The notes beneath the pieces are model-generated. The model saw only the letters and a program-made list of their open reading frames with translations, did not search any database and was not told the origin of the DNA. From contig CBDFLL010000005.1 of assembly GCA_965249205.1 (NCBI GenBank), forward strand, positions 1,535,307-1,599,306: a stretch of DNA of 64,000 nt. The letters run 5' to 3'. Position numbers and translations under genes: made by a program. Below, in pieces: positions 25,043 to 34,347 of this stretch. Origin of the DNA: JAQBVV01 sp965249205. GTDB taxonomy: Bacteria > Acidobacteriota > Vicinamibacteria > Vicinamibacterales > UBA2999. The first letter of the stretch is position 1. The number at the start of each line of letters is the position of its first letter.

Positions 25043-28000
25043 GTGGCATCGATCGTCGCGTCGCCAGCTCGCGCCGCGAAACGACCGTACTTCAGGTACA
25101 ACGTCGGAACGACGAACATGTTCAGCAGCGTGGACGTTATCAGCCCGCACAGAATCACAATCGCCATCGGTGTTTGAATCTCGCTCCCCGCCTCGCCGCC
25201 GCGTAGCGCCAGCGGCATCAACGCCAGAGCGGAGGCCAGGGCCGTCATCAGAATTGGCACGAGGCGTTCGAGCGCGGCCCGCTCCGTCGCGTCACGCGGG
25301 CGTACCACGCCCTCCTCCCGAACGAGGTGATGGATGTGCGAGACGAGCATGATGCCGTTGCGGGTCGCGATGCCGAACAGCGTGATGAACCCGATGATCG
25401 ACGCGACGCTCAGGACGCCGCCCGCCACAAAGACGCCGGCCACGCCGCCGATCAGCGCCAGTGGCAGATTGAGCATCACGAGCAGCGCGTCACGAACGTC
25501 CCCGAAGGCGAGCACCAGCATCATGAAGAGCCCGGCGATGGCGGCGGCGCCCAGCACCAGCAGCGTCTCGGTGGCACTCTCCTGGCTCTCGAACTGACCG
25601 CCGTACTCCACGCGGTAGCCCTCGGGCATCGGCACCTCAGCCGCCACGACAGCCTGAATGTCCTCCACGACGCTGCCGAGGTCGCGACCCGCGACATTGG
25701 AGGACACGACGATCCGGCGTTGCACGTTCTCGCGGAGAATCATGTTTGGACCCATCTCGCGCCGCACGTCGGCCAGTACGCGAATGGGCACGGTCTGGCC
25801 CAGCGGCGTATCCACGGGCAGGTCGGCTATCCGCTCGAAATCGACGGCCGAGGTCGGGTCCAGTTTCACGACCAGGTCAAAAGCGGTCGCGCGGTCGAAG
25901 ATCCGTCCCACCGTCGTGCCGGCGAAGCTCGTCTCGATCGCCTCGGCGACATCCTGCACGCGCAACCCGTAGCGCGCGATGGCAGGCCGATTCAGCACAA
26001 AACGTATGAAAGGGATCTCCGTCTGCGGCTCGAGCGTCAGGTCTGCGACGCCCTCCACGCCCTCCATCGCGTCGCGCACGCGCTCACCGATGCGGCGCAG
26101 GGTCACGAGATCGTCGCCGACGATCTTGACGGCGATATTGGCGCGTGTGCCCGACAGCATGTGGTCGATGCGGTGTGAGATCGGCTGTCCGATCGCCACG
26201 TTTGTGCCCGGCAACCCGGCAAAGTCCTGTCGCAGCGCCGCCAGGAACTCCTCGCGCGGACGGTCGTTCTCGCCCAGGGCCACGTCGATTTCAGCGCCTT
26301 CCACCCCCTGCACGTGCTCGTCCAGTTCGGCGCGGCCCGTGCGGCGCGCCGTGGCGACGACCTCGGGCTGCGCCAGCAGTATCTGCTCAACGCGCCGCCC
26401 GATCTCGTCGGACTTCTCCAACGAGGTGCCCGGGAGCGTGTTCGAGGTGATCGTCAAGCTCCCCTCTTGAAATTCGGGCAGGAATGCGGTGCCGAATCGC
26501 GTCATGGCTAGCCCGGCCGACACGAACAGCACCAGCGATATCGCAGCAACCGTGCGTGGACGGTCGAGCGCGTGTGGCAGGACTCCGGCAAAACGCGCTT
26601 TCAGCGTGCGGGCCAACCATCCCTCGTGACCACTCAGCACCGTGGCGGCGTTGGGCAGGAACGCGAAACACAGCGCTGGCGTGACCACAATCGCCACGCC
26701 CAGTGACGCCAGGAGCGCCACGATGTACGCGTACGCCAGCGGGGTCAGCAGGCGCCCCTCGACGCCCGACAGCCCAAAGATCGGCAGAAACACCAGGACG
26801 ATGATCACGGTGGCGAAGACAATCGACGTCCGAATCTCGAGCGTCGCATCACGCACGACTACAGCTGCCGCCCGGCGATCCTCCATCGGCAGCGCCGCGT
26901 TCTCGCGAAGGCGGCGCACCACATTCTCGACATCGATAATCGCGTCGTCGACGAGCGCCCCGATGGCGATGGCCAGCCCGCCGAGCGTCATGGTGTTGAG
27001 CGTCACGTCGAAGGCGCGCAGCACGAGGATCCCCGCGGCGAGCGACAGCGGAATCGCCGCGATGGTGATGGCCCCCGCGCGCGTGTTGGCCAGAAAGATG
27101 AGCACGATCGCGATGACGAGAAAGGAGCCGTCGCGCAGCGCGGCAATGACGTTGTTGACGGCGACCTGGATGAAATCGGCCTGGCGGAAGATCCGCCGAT
27201 CGATCGTGATCCCTGAAGGCAGCTCCCCTTGCAGCACATCGAGCTCACGGTCGAGGAGCGCGGTCACCTCGATCGTGTTCGCGTCCGGCTGCTTCTGTAC
27301 GCCGACGATGATCGCGGGTGCGCCATTCCGCGAGCCATCTCCGCGCTTGATGGCCGGGCCCTCCCGCACGTCGGCGACGTCGCGAATCAGGACCGACCGC
27401 GTTCCGCGCATCGCCACGATGCTGTCGCCGATCTCGTCGACGGCGCTCGTGCGGCCAATAACCTGGAGTACGTATTCCTGCGGGCCATCAGTATGGATAC
27501 CCGCCGAGGCGTTCGCACTCGCGCCCCGAGCCGCATTGAGGAGTTCGGTGAGCGACACGTTGTTCGCGCGGAGCGCGTCAGGGTCCGCCACCACCTGAAA
27601 CTGTCGCTCCGCCCCGCCGATTGGCGTCACCTGCGAGACACCTGGCACGGCGAGCAGTCTCCGGCGCACGACGGTATCCGCGACTGTGCGCATGGTGAGC
27701 GGATCGACGCTCTCGGACGACAGCGCGAAAAAGAGGATCTCGCCCATGATCGACGAGATTGGCGCCAGGACCGGCCGCTCAACCTGCGGCGGCAGCGTGC
27801 CAGCGACAAGCGCCAGCTTCTCCGCGACAAGCTGCCGCGCAATATAGATGTCGACACCCCAGTCGAACTCCACCCATACGATTCCCAATCCCACCGCGCT
27901 CGCCGATCGAACCCTTCGCACGCCCAACCCGCCGTTGAGAGCAGCCTCAATCGGAAAGGTCACCAGCGTCTCCATCTCCTCTGGGACCATGCCGTGGCCT

Positions 28001-28152
28001 TCAGCCAGGATCGTCACCGTGGGCGCCGTCAGGTCCGGAAACACGTCGACCGGCATGTCGCGAGCCGTCCAGATCCCCGCTGCGAGCAGCGACACCGACA
28101 GCGCAATCACGATTCCGTGGTGGTCGATCGACCACTGAATCAGGCGTTTCAT
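25039..28152 (-). CDS. Heavy-metal-efflux RND transporter, CzcA/CusA-like
   Basis: 1037 residues, full RND length with two repeats of membrane and periplasmic domains. Typical segments are IVIALSVSLLAAGIWTA with MPVDVFPDL, GALVDDAIIDVENVVRRL in the fourth membrane helix region, and SHIHHLVREEG near the end. The HME subfamily exports metal cations (Cu, Ag, Co, Zn, Cd, Ni) with proton uptake. The ion here is not determined by sequence; the neighbouring HupE-like permease hints at Ni/Co. It starts one base after the adaptor stop codon, showing translational coupling. Confidence 0.85.
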   Translation of the reverse strand: MKRLIQWSIDHHGIVIALSVSLLAAGIWTARDMPVDVFPDLTAPTVTILAEGHGMVPEEMETLVTFPIEAALNGGLGVRRVRSASAVGLGIVWVEFDWGVDIYIARQLVAEKLALVAGTLPPQVERPVLAPISSIMGEILFFALSSESVDPLTMRTVADTVVRRRLLAVPGVSQVTPIGGAERQFQVVADPDALRANNVSLTELLNAARGASANASAGIHTDGPQEYVLQVIGRTSAVDEIGDSIVAMRGTRSVLIRDVADVREGPAIKRGDGSRNGAPAIIVGVQKQPDANTIEVTALLDRELDVLQGELPSGITIDRRIFRQADFIQVAVNNVIAALRDGSFLVIAIVLIFLANTRAGAITIAAIPLSLAAGILVLRAFDVTLNTMTLGGLAIAIGALVDDAIIDVENVVRRLRENAALPMEDRRAAAVVVRDATLEIRTSIVFATVIIVLVFLPIFGLSGVEGRLLTPLAYAYIVALLASLGVAIVVTPALCFAFLPNAATVLSGHEGWLARTLKARFAGVLPHALDRPRTVAAISLVLFVSAGLAMTRFGTAFLPEFQEGSLTITSNTLPGTSLEKSDEIGRRVEQILLAQPEVVATARRTGRAELDEHVQGVEGAEIDVALGENDRPREEFLAALRQDFAGLPGTNVAIGQPISHRIDHMLSGTRANIAVKIVGDDLVTLRRIGERVRDAMEGVEGVADLTLEPQTEIPFIRFVLNRPAIARYGLRVQDVAEAIETSFAGTTVGRIFDRATAFDLVVKLDPTSAVDFERIADLPVDTPLGQTVPIRVLADVRREMGPNMILRENVQRRIVVSSNVAGRDLGSVVEDIQAVVAAEVPMPEGYRVEYGGQFESQESATETLLVLGAAAIAGLFMMLVLAFGDVRDALLVMLNLPLALIGGVAGVFVAGGVLSVASIIGFITLFGIATRNGIMLVSHIHHLVREEGVVRPRDATERAALERLVPILMTALASALALMPLALRGGEAGSEIQTPMAIVILCGLITSTLLNMFVVPTLYLKYGRFAARAGDATIDAT

Positions 28153-28153
28153 G

Positions 28154-29728
28154 TCAGTGCACGTGCCCTTCCGCCGGCAACCCGCCGGCCGCCGAAGCGA
28201 GCTGAACGTCGTAGGCGCCGAGGGTGACGACGCGCTCGCCTCGTTGCACGCCCGCGCGCACCCCCACGAGATCCCCGTCCCTCACGCTGACCTCGATAAA
28301 CCGTCTGGCGAAACTCTCTCCGCCCGTCTGGACGAACACGTAGGGACGCCCTGCCTGGGTCAGCACTGCCTCCTTTGGCACCGCCGGTGTTCGCTCGCGC
28401 GCGTCCGTGTAGAGGATGGCCGTCGCCGTCTGGCCGATCAGGAGCTCGCCCGCCGGGTTGTCCACATCAAACTGCACGGGCAACGCCCGCGTCATCGGGT
28501 CGATCACGCCCGCGTCGTGCATGTGGTCCGCCTCGACGACGAGCGGATCAGGCCGGCCCGGTATCTCGAGCGCGATCTCAGTGACCTCTCCGGTCAGCGG
28601 CGCATCGGAGGCCGGCACGTGTGCCTGCAGCTCGACGCGGTCGGTGCGGACAATCCGGAAGAGCGGCACGCCTTCGTCGTATGACGCGCCGAGCGAGGCA
28701 AAGACAGCGGCAAGCCGGCCGGCGATCGGGGCACGCAGGACGAACGAGTTGCCTGACGCGGACCCACCGCCCGTCGTCAACGTCTCGTCGCGTTGCGCGA
28801 GACGCGCCTGCGCAGCCACGAGACGCGCCTCGGCGACCGTGGCGACACGCTGGGCCTGCTCGACACGCCGCGCGGGCACGGCCCGTTCCGCCAGCAGCAA
28901 TTCGGCACGCGCGAGGTCGGACGCTGCCGCATCCAGCGATGCCTGCGCCTCGGCCGCCGCAGCCACGAGCGTGGCACGATCGGCGCCGGCCTCCCCCAGT
29001 CGAGGTTGGATTCGGCCAAGCTCCTGCCCGGGACTGACGCGGTCACCCACCGCCAGGAGCGTAGAAGCCATGAATCGCCCGTCGGCTGGGGCGCCAACGA
29101 TCGCGTCCCCTCCGGTCAGAGGCTCGATGATCGCGGGGACACGAACCCCCCGCCGGAGTTCGGCGTCTTGCACGATCACCGTGGCGAACCCGATGGTCCA
29201 CTGCGGCTCCTTCAAGTACGAGATGGCCGCCGGGTCGGCCTCCGGCTGACTCTCCGCGTCGGCGACGGCCGCAGCCTGTTCGGCGAACACCGTCACCGGC
29301 CCAAGGTCGTGACGGTCCACCAGATCCGGCGCTTCGATGACGAGTGCCCAGCGATAGCGGCCGGCCGCCGGTGGAGTACCGAGTACGCGGTACACTCCAG
29401 GCCGCGAGGCCTCCGCCCCAGGCAACACGGCCGGCGGTCCTCCCGTCTCCGCCGTGAACTCGATTCGCGGCCGCCCCGTGGTCATCGCCGAGAAGTCACT
29501 CAAGCGCGTGAGGTGCACGGCGAACAACGCCTCCTCTCCGGCCACGAGCGGCGGATACTCCATGAACAGCTCGGTTGCGTCCGTCCAGGCCGTCACGTCG
29601 AGCGTTGGCAACTCGGCTTCGATCGGTTCGACGGCGGCACCGCTGCATGCAGGCATCAACACTGCGACGACGAGGCCCGTCCTGAACATCTTCGCCAGAC
29701 GTGTCCCAACCGTAGTGAAGCACTTCAT
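28154..29728 (-). CDS. RND periplasmic adaptor (membrane fusion protein), CzcB-like
   Basis: 524 residues. The start at 29728 overlaps the TolC stop by four bases (ATGA) with GGGAG upstream. The N-terminal signal ends in LMPACSG, a possible lipoprotein site. Residues about 35-150 form an extra N-terminal domain (LFAVHLTRLSDF, GRPRIEFTAETGG, PGVYRVLGTPP) found in some CzcB-type adaptors. A lipoyl/hairpin region rich in Ala/Glu/Arg and beta-barrel segments follow. The C-terminus ends in GHVH, a possible metal-binding tail. It bridges the pump and outer-membrane channel. Confidence 0.85.
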   Translation of the reverse strand: MKCFTTVGTRLAKMFRTGLVVAVLMPACSGAAVEPIEAELPTLDVTAWTDATELFMEYPPLVAGEEALFAVHLTRLSDFSAMTTGRPRIEFTAETGGPPAVLPGAEASRPGVYRVLGTPPAAGRYRWALVIEAPDLVDRHDLGPVTVFAEQAAAVADAESQPEADPAAISYLKEPQWTIGFATVIVQDAELRRGVRVPAIIEPLTGGDAIVGAPADGRFMASTLLAVGDRVSPGQELGRIQPRLGEAGADRATLVAAAAEAQASLDAAASDLARAELLLAERAVPARRVEQAQRVATVAEARLVAAQARLAQRDETLTTGGGSASGNSFVLRAPIAGRLAAVFASLGASYDEGVPLFRIVRTDRVELQAHVPASDAPLTGEVTEIALEIPGRPDPLVVEADHMHDAGVIDPMTRALPVQFDVDNPAGELLIGQTATAILYTDARERTPAVPKEAVLTQAGRPYVFVQTGGESFARRFIEVSVRDGDLVGVRAGVQRGERVVTLGAYDVQLASAAGGLPAEGHVH

Positions 29729-30945
29729 GGAATCTCCCATCCGCTCTCGTATTCGAGCTCGATTTCCGCTTCCCGCACCGCGCCGTCAAGCGTGATCTGA
29801 CGCACACGCGCCGCCGCGCCGATGCGATACGCATCCAACAATTCGAGTATGCCTCGCTCTCCCGCCTCGTAGCTCACCTGCGCGATCCGCTCGATCTGCT
29901 CCGCGTTGGTGGTCACGGCCGTGCGGTAGCTGGCCGCACTGTCGCGGCGAGCAACAAGCGCCTCACGCCATCCTGTGATCTGCGTACGCAGCGTCAGGCG
30001 AAGCCGCTCCGTCTCCGCACGAACCTGCGCGGCGCGGGCCAGGGCGGCCGCCCGTTCGGGCCTGGCACGGTCGAAGAGGGGGATGCTCACATGCACGCTC
30101 ACCACGGTCCCGACGTCTCCGGTCCCGGCGTTGGACGACTTCGTACCTGCCACCAGCTCCGGCTCGGGAATGGCCCGGCGCCCCGCTGCACGTTCAGCCA
30201 ACGCGGCGGCCTCACGTTCATGCCCGAGCGCCAGCAGACTGGGCCGCTGGGCCTCGGCACCAACAATCAGGTCCTCCAACGGCGGCAGCATCTGCGCCTG
30301 CCGTTCGGGTGTCACGGCTTCCACGACCCCCTCCGGTACCGACGGAAAGAAGCTGACGAGCATCGCCTCAGCACGTGCTCGGTCGGTTGCTGCAGCGGCG
30401 CGGTCGGCCTCGACGTCGATTGCCTCGCGGTCGGCCCGGAGTCGATCGAATCCAGCAGCCTCGCCAGCTGCTTCCCGGCGACCAAGGACCTCGGCCAGGT
30501 CACGCAAACGATCCCTGCTGCGGGCCAGCTCACGCTCCCGGGTCTGGGCGGTCCAGAGATCCGTGAACGCCAACCTGAGATCGGCACGAAGGCGACGAAT
30601 CTCGTCATCGACCCTGCGGCTCACGGCGTCGACCCGCTCGGAGGCCGCTCGCGCATCGAGACTCCGGCGCCCGGTCAGGGGCAGCACCTGCGACACCAAG
30701 AACATGCTCTCCGAAATGCCGACGACCGACTCGCGGTTGTACGTCAGCCGTGGATTGGGCCAGCGACCGGCCGCCAGGACCTCCGCTTGCGCGACATCGA
30801 CAGCCGCGCGGACGGCCTGAACGCGTGGGCTCTCGATCGAGAACCGCGCCAACGCTTGCGATTCCGTCAGGGACAACGTTTGAGCACCGGCGCCGGCCGG
30901 CAGCAGGGCACCGGCGGCGACGGCGCACGCGACAAGCACGCGCAT
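29725..30945 (-). CDS. TolC-family outer-membrane channel of the metal pump
   Basis: 406 residues. A signal peptide (CAVAAGALLPAGAGAQ) is followed by long helical regions with heptad-like Ala/Arg/Glu content and the conserved NPRLTYNRES segment. Two related halves are visible (QAVRAAVDVAQAEVLA and AAALARAAQVRAETERL). GAGGTGTT stands before the ATG. It is first in the channel-adaptor-pump operon; a terminator-like hairpin with a T6 run lies only 20-50 bases upstream. Confidence 0.85.
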   Translation of the reverse strand: MRVLVACAVAAGALLPAGAGAQTLSLTESQALARFSIESPRVQAVRAAVDVAQAEVLAAGRWPNPRLTYNRESVVGISESMFLVSQVLPLTGRRSLDARAASERVDAVSRRVDDEIRRLRADLRLAFTDLWTAQTRERELARSRDRLRDLAEVLGRREAAGEAAGFDRLRADREAIDVEADRAAAATDRARAEAMLVSFFPSVPEGVVEAVTPERQAQMLPPLEDLIVGAEAQRPSLLALGHEREAAALAERAAGRRAIPEPELVAGTKSSNAGTGDVGTVVSVHVSIPLFDRARPERAAALARAAQVRAETERLRLTLRTQITGWREALVARRDSAASYRTAVTTNAEQIERIAQVSYEAGERGILELLDAYRIGAAARVRQITLDGAVREAEIELEYESGWEIP

Positions 30946-30964
30946 AACACCTCAACTAGGAAGA

Positions 30965-30994
30965 AGAAAAAAGGCAGACGGCGGCGAGGCCGTC
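30965..30994 (-). terminator. Intrinsic terminator or attenuator in front of the TolC gene
   Basis: On the minus strand GACGGC-CTCGCC-GCCGTC forms a six-base-pair GC stem, followed by TGCC and TTTTTT. This is the clearest intrinsic terminator in the window. It lies between the His-rich gene and the TolC gene, 20 bases before the TolC ATG, so it could either end the upstream transcript or attenuate the efflux operon. Confidence 0.7.
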
Positions 30995-31008
30995 AGATCA
31001 GGACGGAA

Positions 31009-31144
31009 AGCGCGGATTTCACAAGTGCGTAGCTCCCGAGTAACCGTAATCGCGTCCGTAGATCCAGGGCGTGCCCGGCCATCAGTCGCCACTCTCTAGC
31101 GGGAGTACCGCGACCGAGTGCTACGTACAAGTGAAATCCGCGCT
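31009..31144. repeat. Repeat R2, copy D (136 bp)
   Basis: Inverted ends of 25 bases (AGCGCGGATTTCAC plus AAGTGCGTAGC, with 2-3 mismatches in the other arm). The interior begins CCCGAGTAACCGTAATC. The same start and interior recur at 63934-64000. The stop codon of the His-rich gene overlaps its right edge. Confidence 0.75.
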
Positions 31145-31541
31145 AGGCGGGCGGAGCACGGGATCGGATCGACGTAATGAGCGGGGGGTCGTGACCATGC
31201 ACGACGCGAACCGGCTGGTGCGCGGCCGCTTCCGACGGGGAGCCGAGGTGCCAGGTTATGACCGCTGCCGCCGGCACATCGAACGAGGCCTGAGCCACGG
31301 CGACAAACAACTGCAGGGACACCGTGCGCTCGGCGTCGTGATCGTCGAGCCTCGGACCGTCGTGAATGGCGCTGTGATACGCCGTGTGCAACGAGGAGTG
31401 CCCGCCGACGTGTGCGTGAATCTCCGGCGCGTGGTGGTGGTCGGTGCCGGCTGCGTCCGGGTGCGCGTGCACGAGCGGAGCGCTGAGTGATCCAAGCGGG
31501 ATCACAAGCGACAAGACGACAGCCGTCAACCTCCGACGCAT
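31143..31541 (-). CDS. Small exported histidine-rich protein
   Basis: 132 residues from the ATG at 31541. A signal peptide (MRRRLTAVVLSLVIPLGSLS) is followed by histidine clusters VHAHPDAAGTDHHHAPEIH, HVGGHSSLHTAYHSAIH and DDHDAE, and a C-terminal HGHD. The composition suggests reversible binding of transition metals in the periplasm. I do not recognise a named family. The stop codon abuts repeat R2. The operon neighbours (HupE-like permease upstream, RND efflux genes downstream) support a metal role. Confidence 0.65.
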   Translation of the reverse strand: MRRRLTAVVLSLVIPLGSLSAPLVHAHPDAAGTDHHHAPEIHAHVGGHSSLHTAYHSAIHDGPRLDDHDAERTVSLQLFVAVAQASFDVPAAAVITWHLGSPSEAAAHQPVRVVHGHDPPLITSIRSRAPPA

Positions 31542-31594
31542 ACCGTGATTGTTGGGGAGACCGGCGCCACAGTCAAGCTGGGGGCCCAGCTGCT

Positions 31595-32206
31595 TCACTG
31601 AAACATCTTGTTAACGACCGGAGACCCTGTGCGGAATTCGTGGGAGATGTTGTAGAAACCGGCGGCCGTCAGCGTCACAGTCACCTCGTCGTCGCTCAGG
31701 TTCTCCCAGAACCATCCATGAATGCCCGAAAAGGGCGCGGTCAACGTGCCCGACGCCTGGCTCACGCCCTGCCGCAACTCGTAGCTCTGCGCGTAGCCGC
31801 GAGGCGCGCCATCCGGCTCCGCGTGCAGCTCGTAGTTGACGGGCCCCGTCGCGGTCCAGGCATAGAGGAGGGCCTCTCCCTGATCGAGCCGATACTTGTA
31901 CTCCATGCCCTCGCCGGCCGCCACGGCAAACTCGACTGTTTCCCCCTGATACGCGCGATCCTGGGGCACGATGATGGCGATCTGGTCGGTGCCGGTCTCC
32001 TGTGCGGTAGCTTCGAGGGCCGCCACCTCCTGCCCCACCACCCCAAGCTCCACGAGACCAACGCGAGCCCCGGTTCCGAGAGGATCAACACCGTACTCCG
32101 CCGGTAGCACGAACATCACAAGCACCAGTCCCGCGACCAGCAGCGCGACCGCGGCCGCCACGGCGATACGCTGCCGAATCTCCACGACCTGTGTGTCGTC
32201 GGTCAT
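31595..32206 (-). CDS. Membrane-anchored periplasmic protein of unknown function, linked to HupE
   Basis: 203 residues. One N-terminal transmembrane helix (AVAAAVALLVAGLVLVMFVL) follows a short cytoplasmic part. The outer part has LPAEYGVDPLGTGARVGL, then YKYRLDQGEALLYAWTATG, GYAQSYELRQG and GIHGWFWENLSDDEVTVTL. I know this pattern only as an uncharacterised protein that accompanies HupE-like genes. It begins four bases before the HupE stop region, so it is very likely co-transcribed. Confidence 0.65.
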   Translation of the reverse strand: MTDDTQVVEIRQRIAVAAAVALLVAGLVLVMFVLPAEYGVDPLGTGARVGLVELGVVGQEVAALEATAQETGTDQIAIIVPQDRAYQGETVEFAVAAGEGMEYKYRLDQGEALLYAWTATGPVNYELHAEPDGAPRGYAQSYELRQGVSQASGTLTAPFSGIHGWFWENLSDDEVTVTLTAAGFYNISHEFRTGSPVVNKMFQ

Positions 32207-32210
32207 GGCG

Positions 32211-32921
32211 TCACACCGCTGACAGGAAATATCCCGAGAGCTGAAAGCCGACCAGCAGAAAGCCGCACGCCATCACGACAGCGTTGGTCGCGAATGCATG
32301 ATGCAGAAAGCCGCGACGCGTACGCCAGTAGCTCAACCCGATGAGAATGCCCATCAACGCCAAGCCCTGCCCAATCTCCACGCCAACGTTGAAACTCAGA
32401 ATGTTGGCCACGAGACCGTTCGGCGCGAGCGCGAAGTCCTGGAGTTTCGTGGCCAACCCGAAGCCATGAAACAGCCCGAAAATGAGCACGGCCAGGCGCG
32501 TGTTCGGCTGCACGCCGAAAAAACGCCTGAAGCCATCCATGTTCTCGAACGCTTTGTACACCACGGAAAACCCGATAATCGCGTCGATCAGATAGGGGTT
32601 GGCTCGGACGCCTCCAAGCACGCCGACCAGGAGCGTGAGGCTGTGGCCGACCGTGAACAGACTGACGTACTGCACGACGTCTTTCGTCCTGTGCAGGAAG
32701 AAGATGACACCGACGAGGAACAGGAGGTGGTCGTACCCGGTGACCATGTGTTTCGCGCCCAGATACATCAGCGCACCGATGGCCCGGCCGTCGAGTCCCT
32801 GGAGAAACACGGCGTCCTTGCCCGACACGCCGTGTGCGTCGAGCACGACCGAACACAGCGGCAACACGACGAGGAGCGCTGTGATCAGAGCCGCCGGTCT
32901 ATTGCCGCTGATACTGTGCAT
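32211..32921 (-). CDS. HupE/UreJ-type metal permease
   Basis: 236 residues with six to seven hydrophobic spans. The HupE signature GYDHLLFLVGVIFFL, the HSLTLLVGVL segment and FGLFHGFGLA with conserved His/Asp residues are all present. Characterised HupE/UreJ proteins carry nickel (or cobalt). The start at 32921 overlaps the cytochrome stop (32899) by 23 bases, so translation is probably coupled. A longer frame upstream overlaps the cytochrome gene and is not needed. Confidence 0.8.
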   Translation of the reverse strand: MHSISGNRPAALITALLVVLPLCSVVLDAHGVSGKDAVFLQGLDGRAIGALMYLGAKHMVTGYDHLLFLVGVIFFLHRTKDVVQYVSLFTVGHSLTLLVGVLGGVRANPYLIDAIIGFSVVYKAFENMDGFRRFFGVQPNTRLAVLIFGLFHGFGLATKLQDFALAPNGLVANILSFNVGVEIGQGLALMGILIGLSYWRTRRGFLHHAFATNAVVMACGFLLVGFQLSGYFLSAV

Positions 32922-33384
32922 GGCAGTCGTCGCACGTCGTGTTGATGTCCACGCCGATCGCAAGAATCCCTTCCACGTCTTGCGCTTCCGCCGCGTGAAG
33001 CGCGGTCGTGCCGGCCTCGATGAGCGCGCGCGTGATCGTGACCCAGTCGCCGTCGTCAACGGCACGGTCGCCGAGCAGGAGCAGATTGCCGGACTCGACG
33101 AGCGCCGCGGCGTTGTTGGCGATCACGGCCCATTCTTCGTCGTTCTGCGGGACGATCTCTTCTACGCCCTCGGCCGTCACGACGTATCCCACGGCGTTAT
33201 ACACCACCGTTGCGGCAGGGCCCGTGATGCCGTTCATGATCTGTTCGACGCTGGCAACTGGAACGGCGACCGGAGCACCGACCGGAGTGGCCAGCCGGGT
33301 AGCGCGCGCGCCGGCGATCACGAAGGCGATACCGCTGACAAACAGCGCAACGCTCACCACCAGCATCCAATGGGCGACCCGCAT
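32899..33384 (-). CDS. Membrane-anchored or secreted monohaem cytochrome c with C-terminal haem site
   Basis: 161 residues from the ATG at 33384. The hydrophobic N-terminus (WMLVVSVALFVSGIAFVIAG) is followed by a mostly helical domain and a single CxxCH (CDDCH, 151-155) right at the C-terminus. Helical bundle plus C-terminal haem site is the layout of cytochrome c-prime-type proteins. It leads the HupE gene, so a redox step connected to metal handling is possible (inference). Confidence 0.7.
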   Translation of the reverse strand: MRVAHWMLVVSVALFVSGIAFVIAGARATRLATPVGAPVAVPVASVEQIMNGITGPAATVVYNAVGYVVTAEGVEEIVPQNDEEWAVIANNAAALVESGNLLLLGDRAVDDGDWVTITRALIEAGTTALHAAEAQDVEGILAIGVDINTTCDDCHAQYQRQ

Positions 33385-33602
33385 CGAACTCACCTGCCGC
33401 CGTCCGACGTCATGACGCCGCACCGGTCAGGCTGAGATCGTCCGCGCTGCCCCTTCGCTCGCTTCGCCAGCGCACATCGTGCATACATGCATTCTTCTGG
33501 CACCACTCCGGAGAGTCAAGGTGCCGGCATGCGCATCGCGAGCGATGAAGCAGCTGACGATGTGACGGATCGATCGAGCGGACGCGTCGCTTGACGTGGC
33601 GC

Positions 33603-34259
33603 CTATGCCCCTTCGCCTTTGAGCATCAGCTGCATGTGCATTTCGGCCTGCTGCAGCCCGCCTTCGCCGGTTTGCCAGCCAACCCGGCCGTCCTCGTTGG
33701 CATCAACACCCGCGTAGAGCTGCTCCGCCAGCCTGCTCAAATCAGCCAGGTGCGCATTCGCCTCCGCGGCGGTCGTCGCTGCCTGAATCTGCTGCGCGAC
33801 GGCGACCACCTCGTCAGCGCGGGCGACCACGTTGTTGGCGGAGGCTGAGACGTGCATCGAATGCGTCATGACGTTATCGGACGCGCCAGCCGCCATGGCA
33901 GCCAGCCCGATGTGCTGGGCCACGCCCATGGCCGCGCGCTTCACACCGTAGCCGAGACCGGGACCCTGCGCTTCAACGCTTGGATCAACAGCATGGACAA
34001 CGTGTCCCGCGTGTCGTTTCATGCCGTCAAGGTCGCCCTCGGAACTCACCGCAAGCCCGGCATGCTGCGCGGCAGTCCTCGCCTCCGCGACGGCGGTTGG
34101 AAGCAGGCCCTCCTCCATCGGCGCAGCCTGGAAGCTGGTCGTCACATGACCGATATGGGTCTTGACCATGTCGGCCTGCTGCCGCGCGGCGACCACGCCA
34201 CCGCCGACGCTGCCGACCATCAACGCGAGTCCGAACAAGACGTATGTCACGTTTCGCAT
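33603..34259 (-). CDS. Secreted His/Met-rich protein with EF-hand-like loop
   Basis: 218 residues with a signal peptide (NVTYVLFGLALMVGSVGGG). The mature part is alanine-rich and helical with scattered His and Met (KTHIGHVTTSF, MKRHAGHVVH, MTHSMHVS, AEMHMQLM). A DANEDGRVGW loop near residue 185 resembles a calcium-binding EF-hand loop. No known family is recognised. It heads the minus-strand metal cluster; a 218-base gap containing a hairpin (33500-33530) separates it from the cytochrome gene. Confidence 0.65.
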   Translation of the reverse strand: MRNVTYVLFGLALMVGSVGGGVVAARQQADMVKTHIGHVTTSFQAAPMEEGLLPTAVAEARTAAQHAGLAVSSEGDLDGMKRHAGHVVHAVDPSVEAQGPGLGYGVKRAAMGVAQHIGLAAMAAGASDNVMTHSMHVSASANNVVARADEVVAVAQQIQAATTAAEANAHLADLSRLAEQLYAGVDANEDGRVGWQTGEGGLQQAEMHMQLMLKGEGA

Positions 34260-34347
34260 AATTGAACCTCAAGAAAGTGGAAGCGCTACGGTAACACGCT
34301 TACCGTGGGCACCACTCACACCGATTGTCTCGCCGAACACTCGACCC

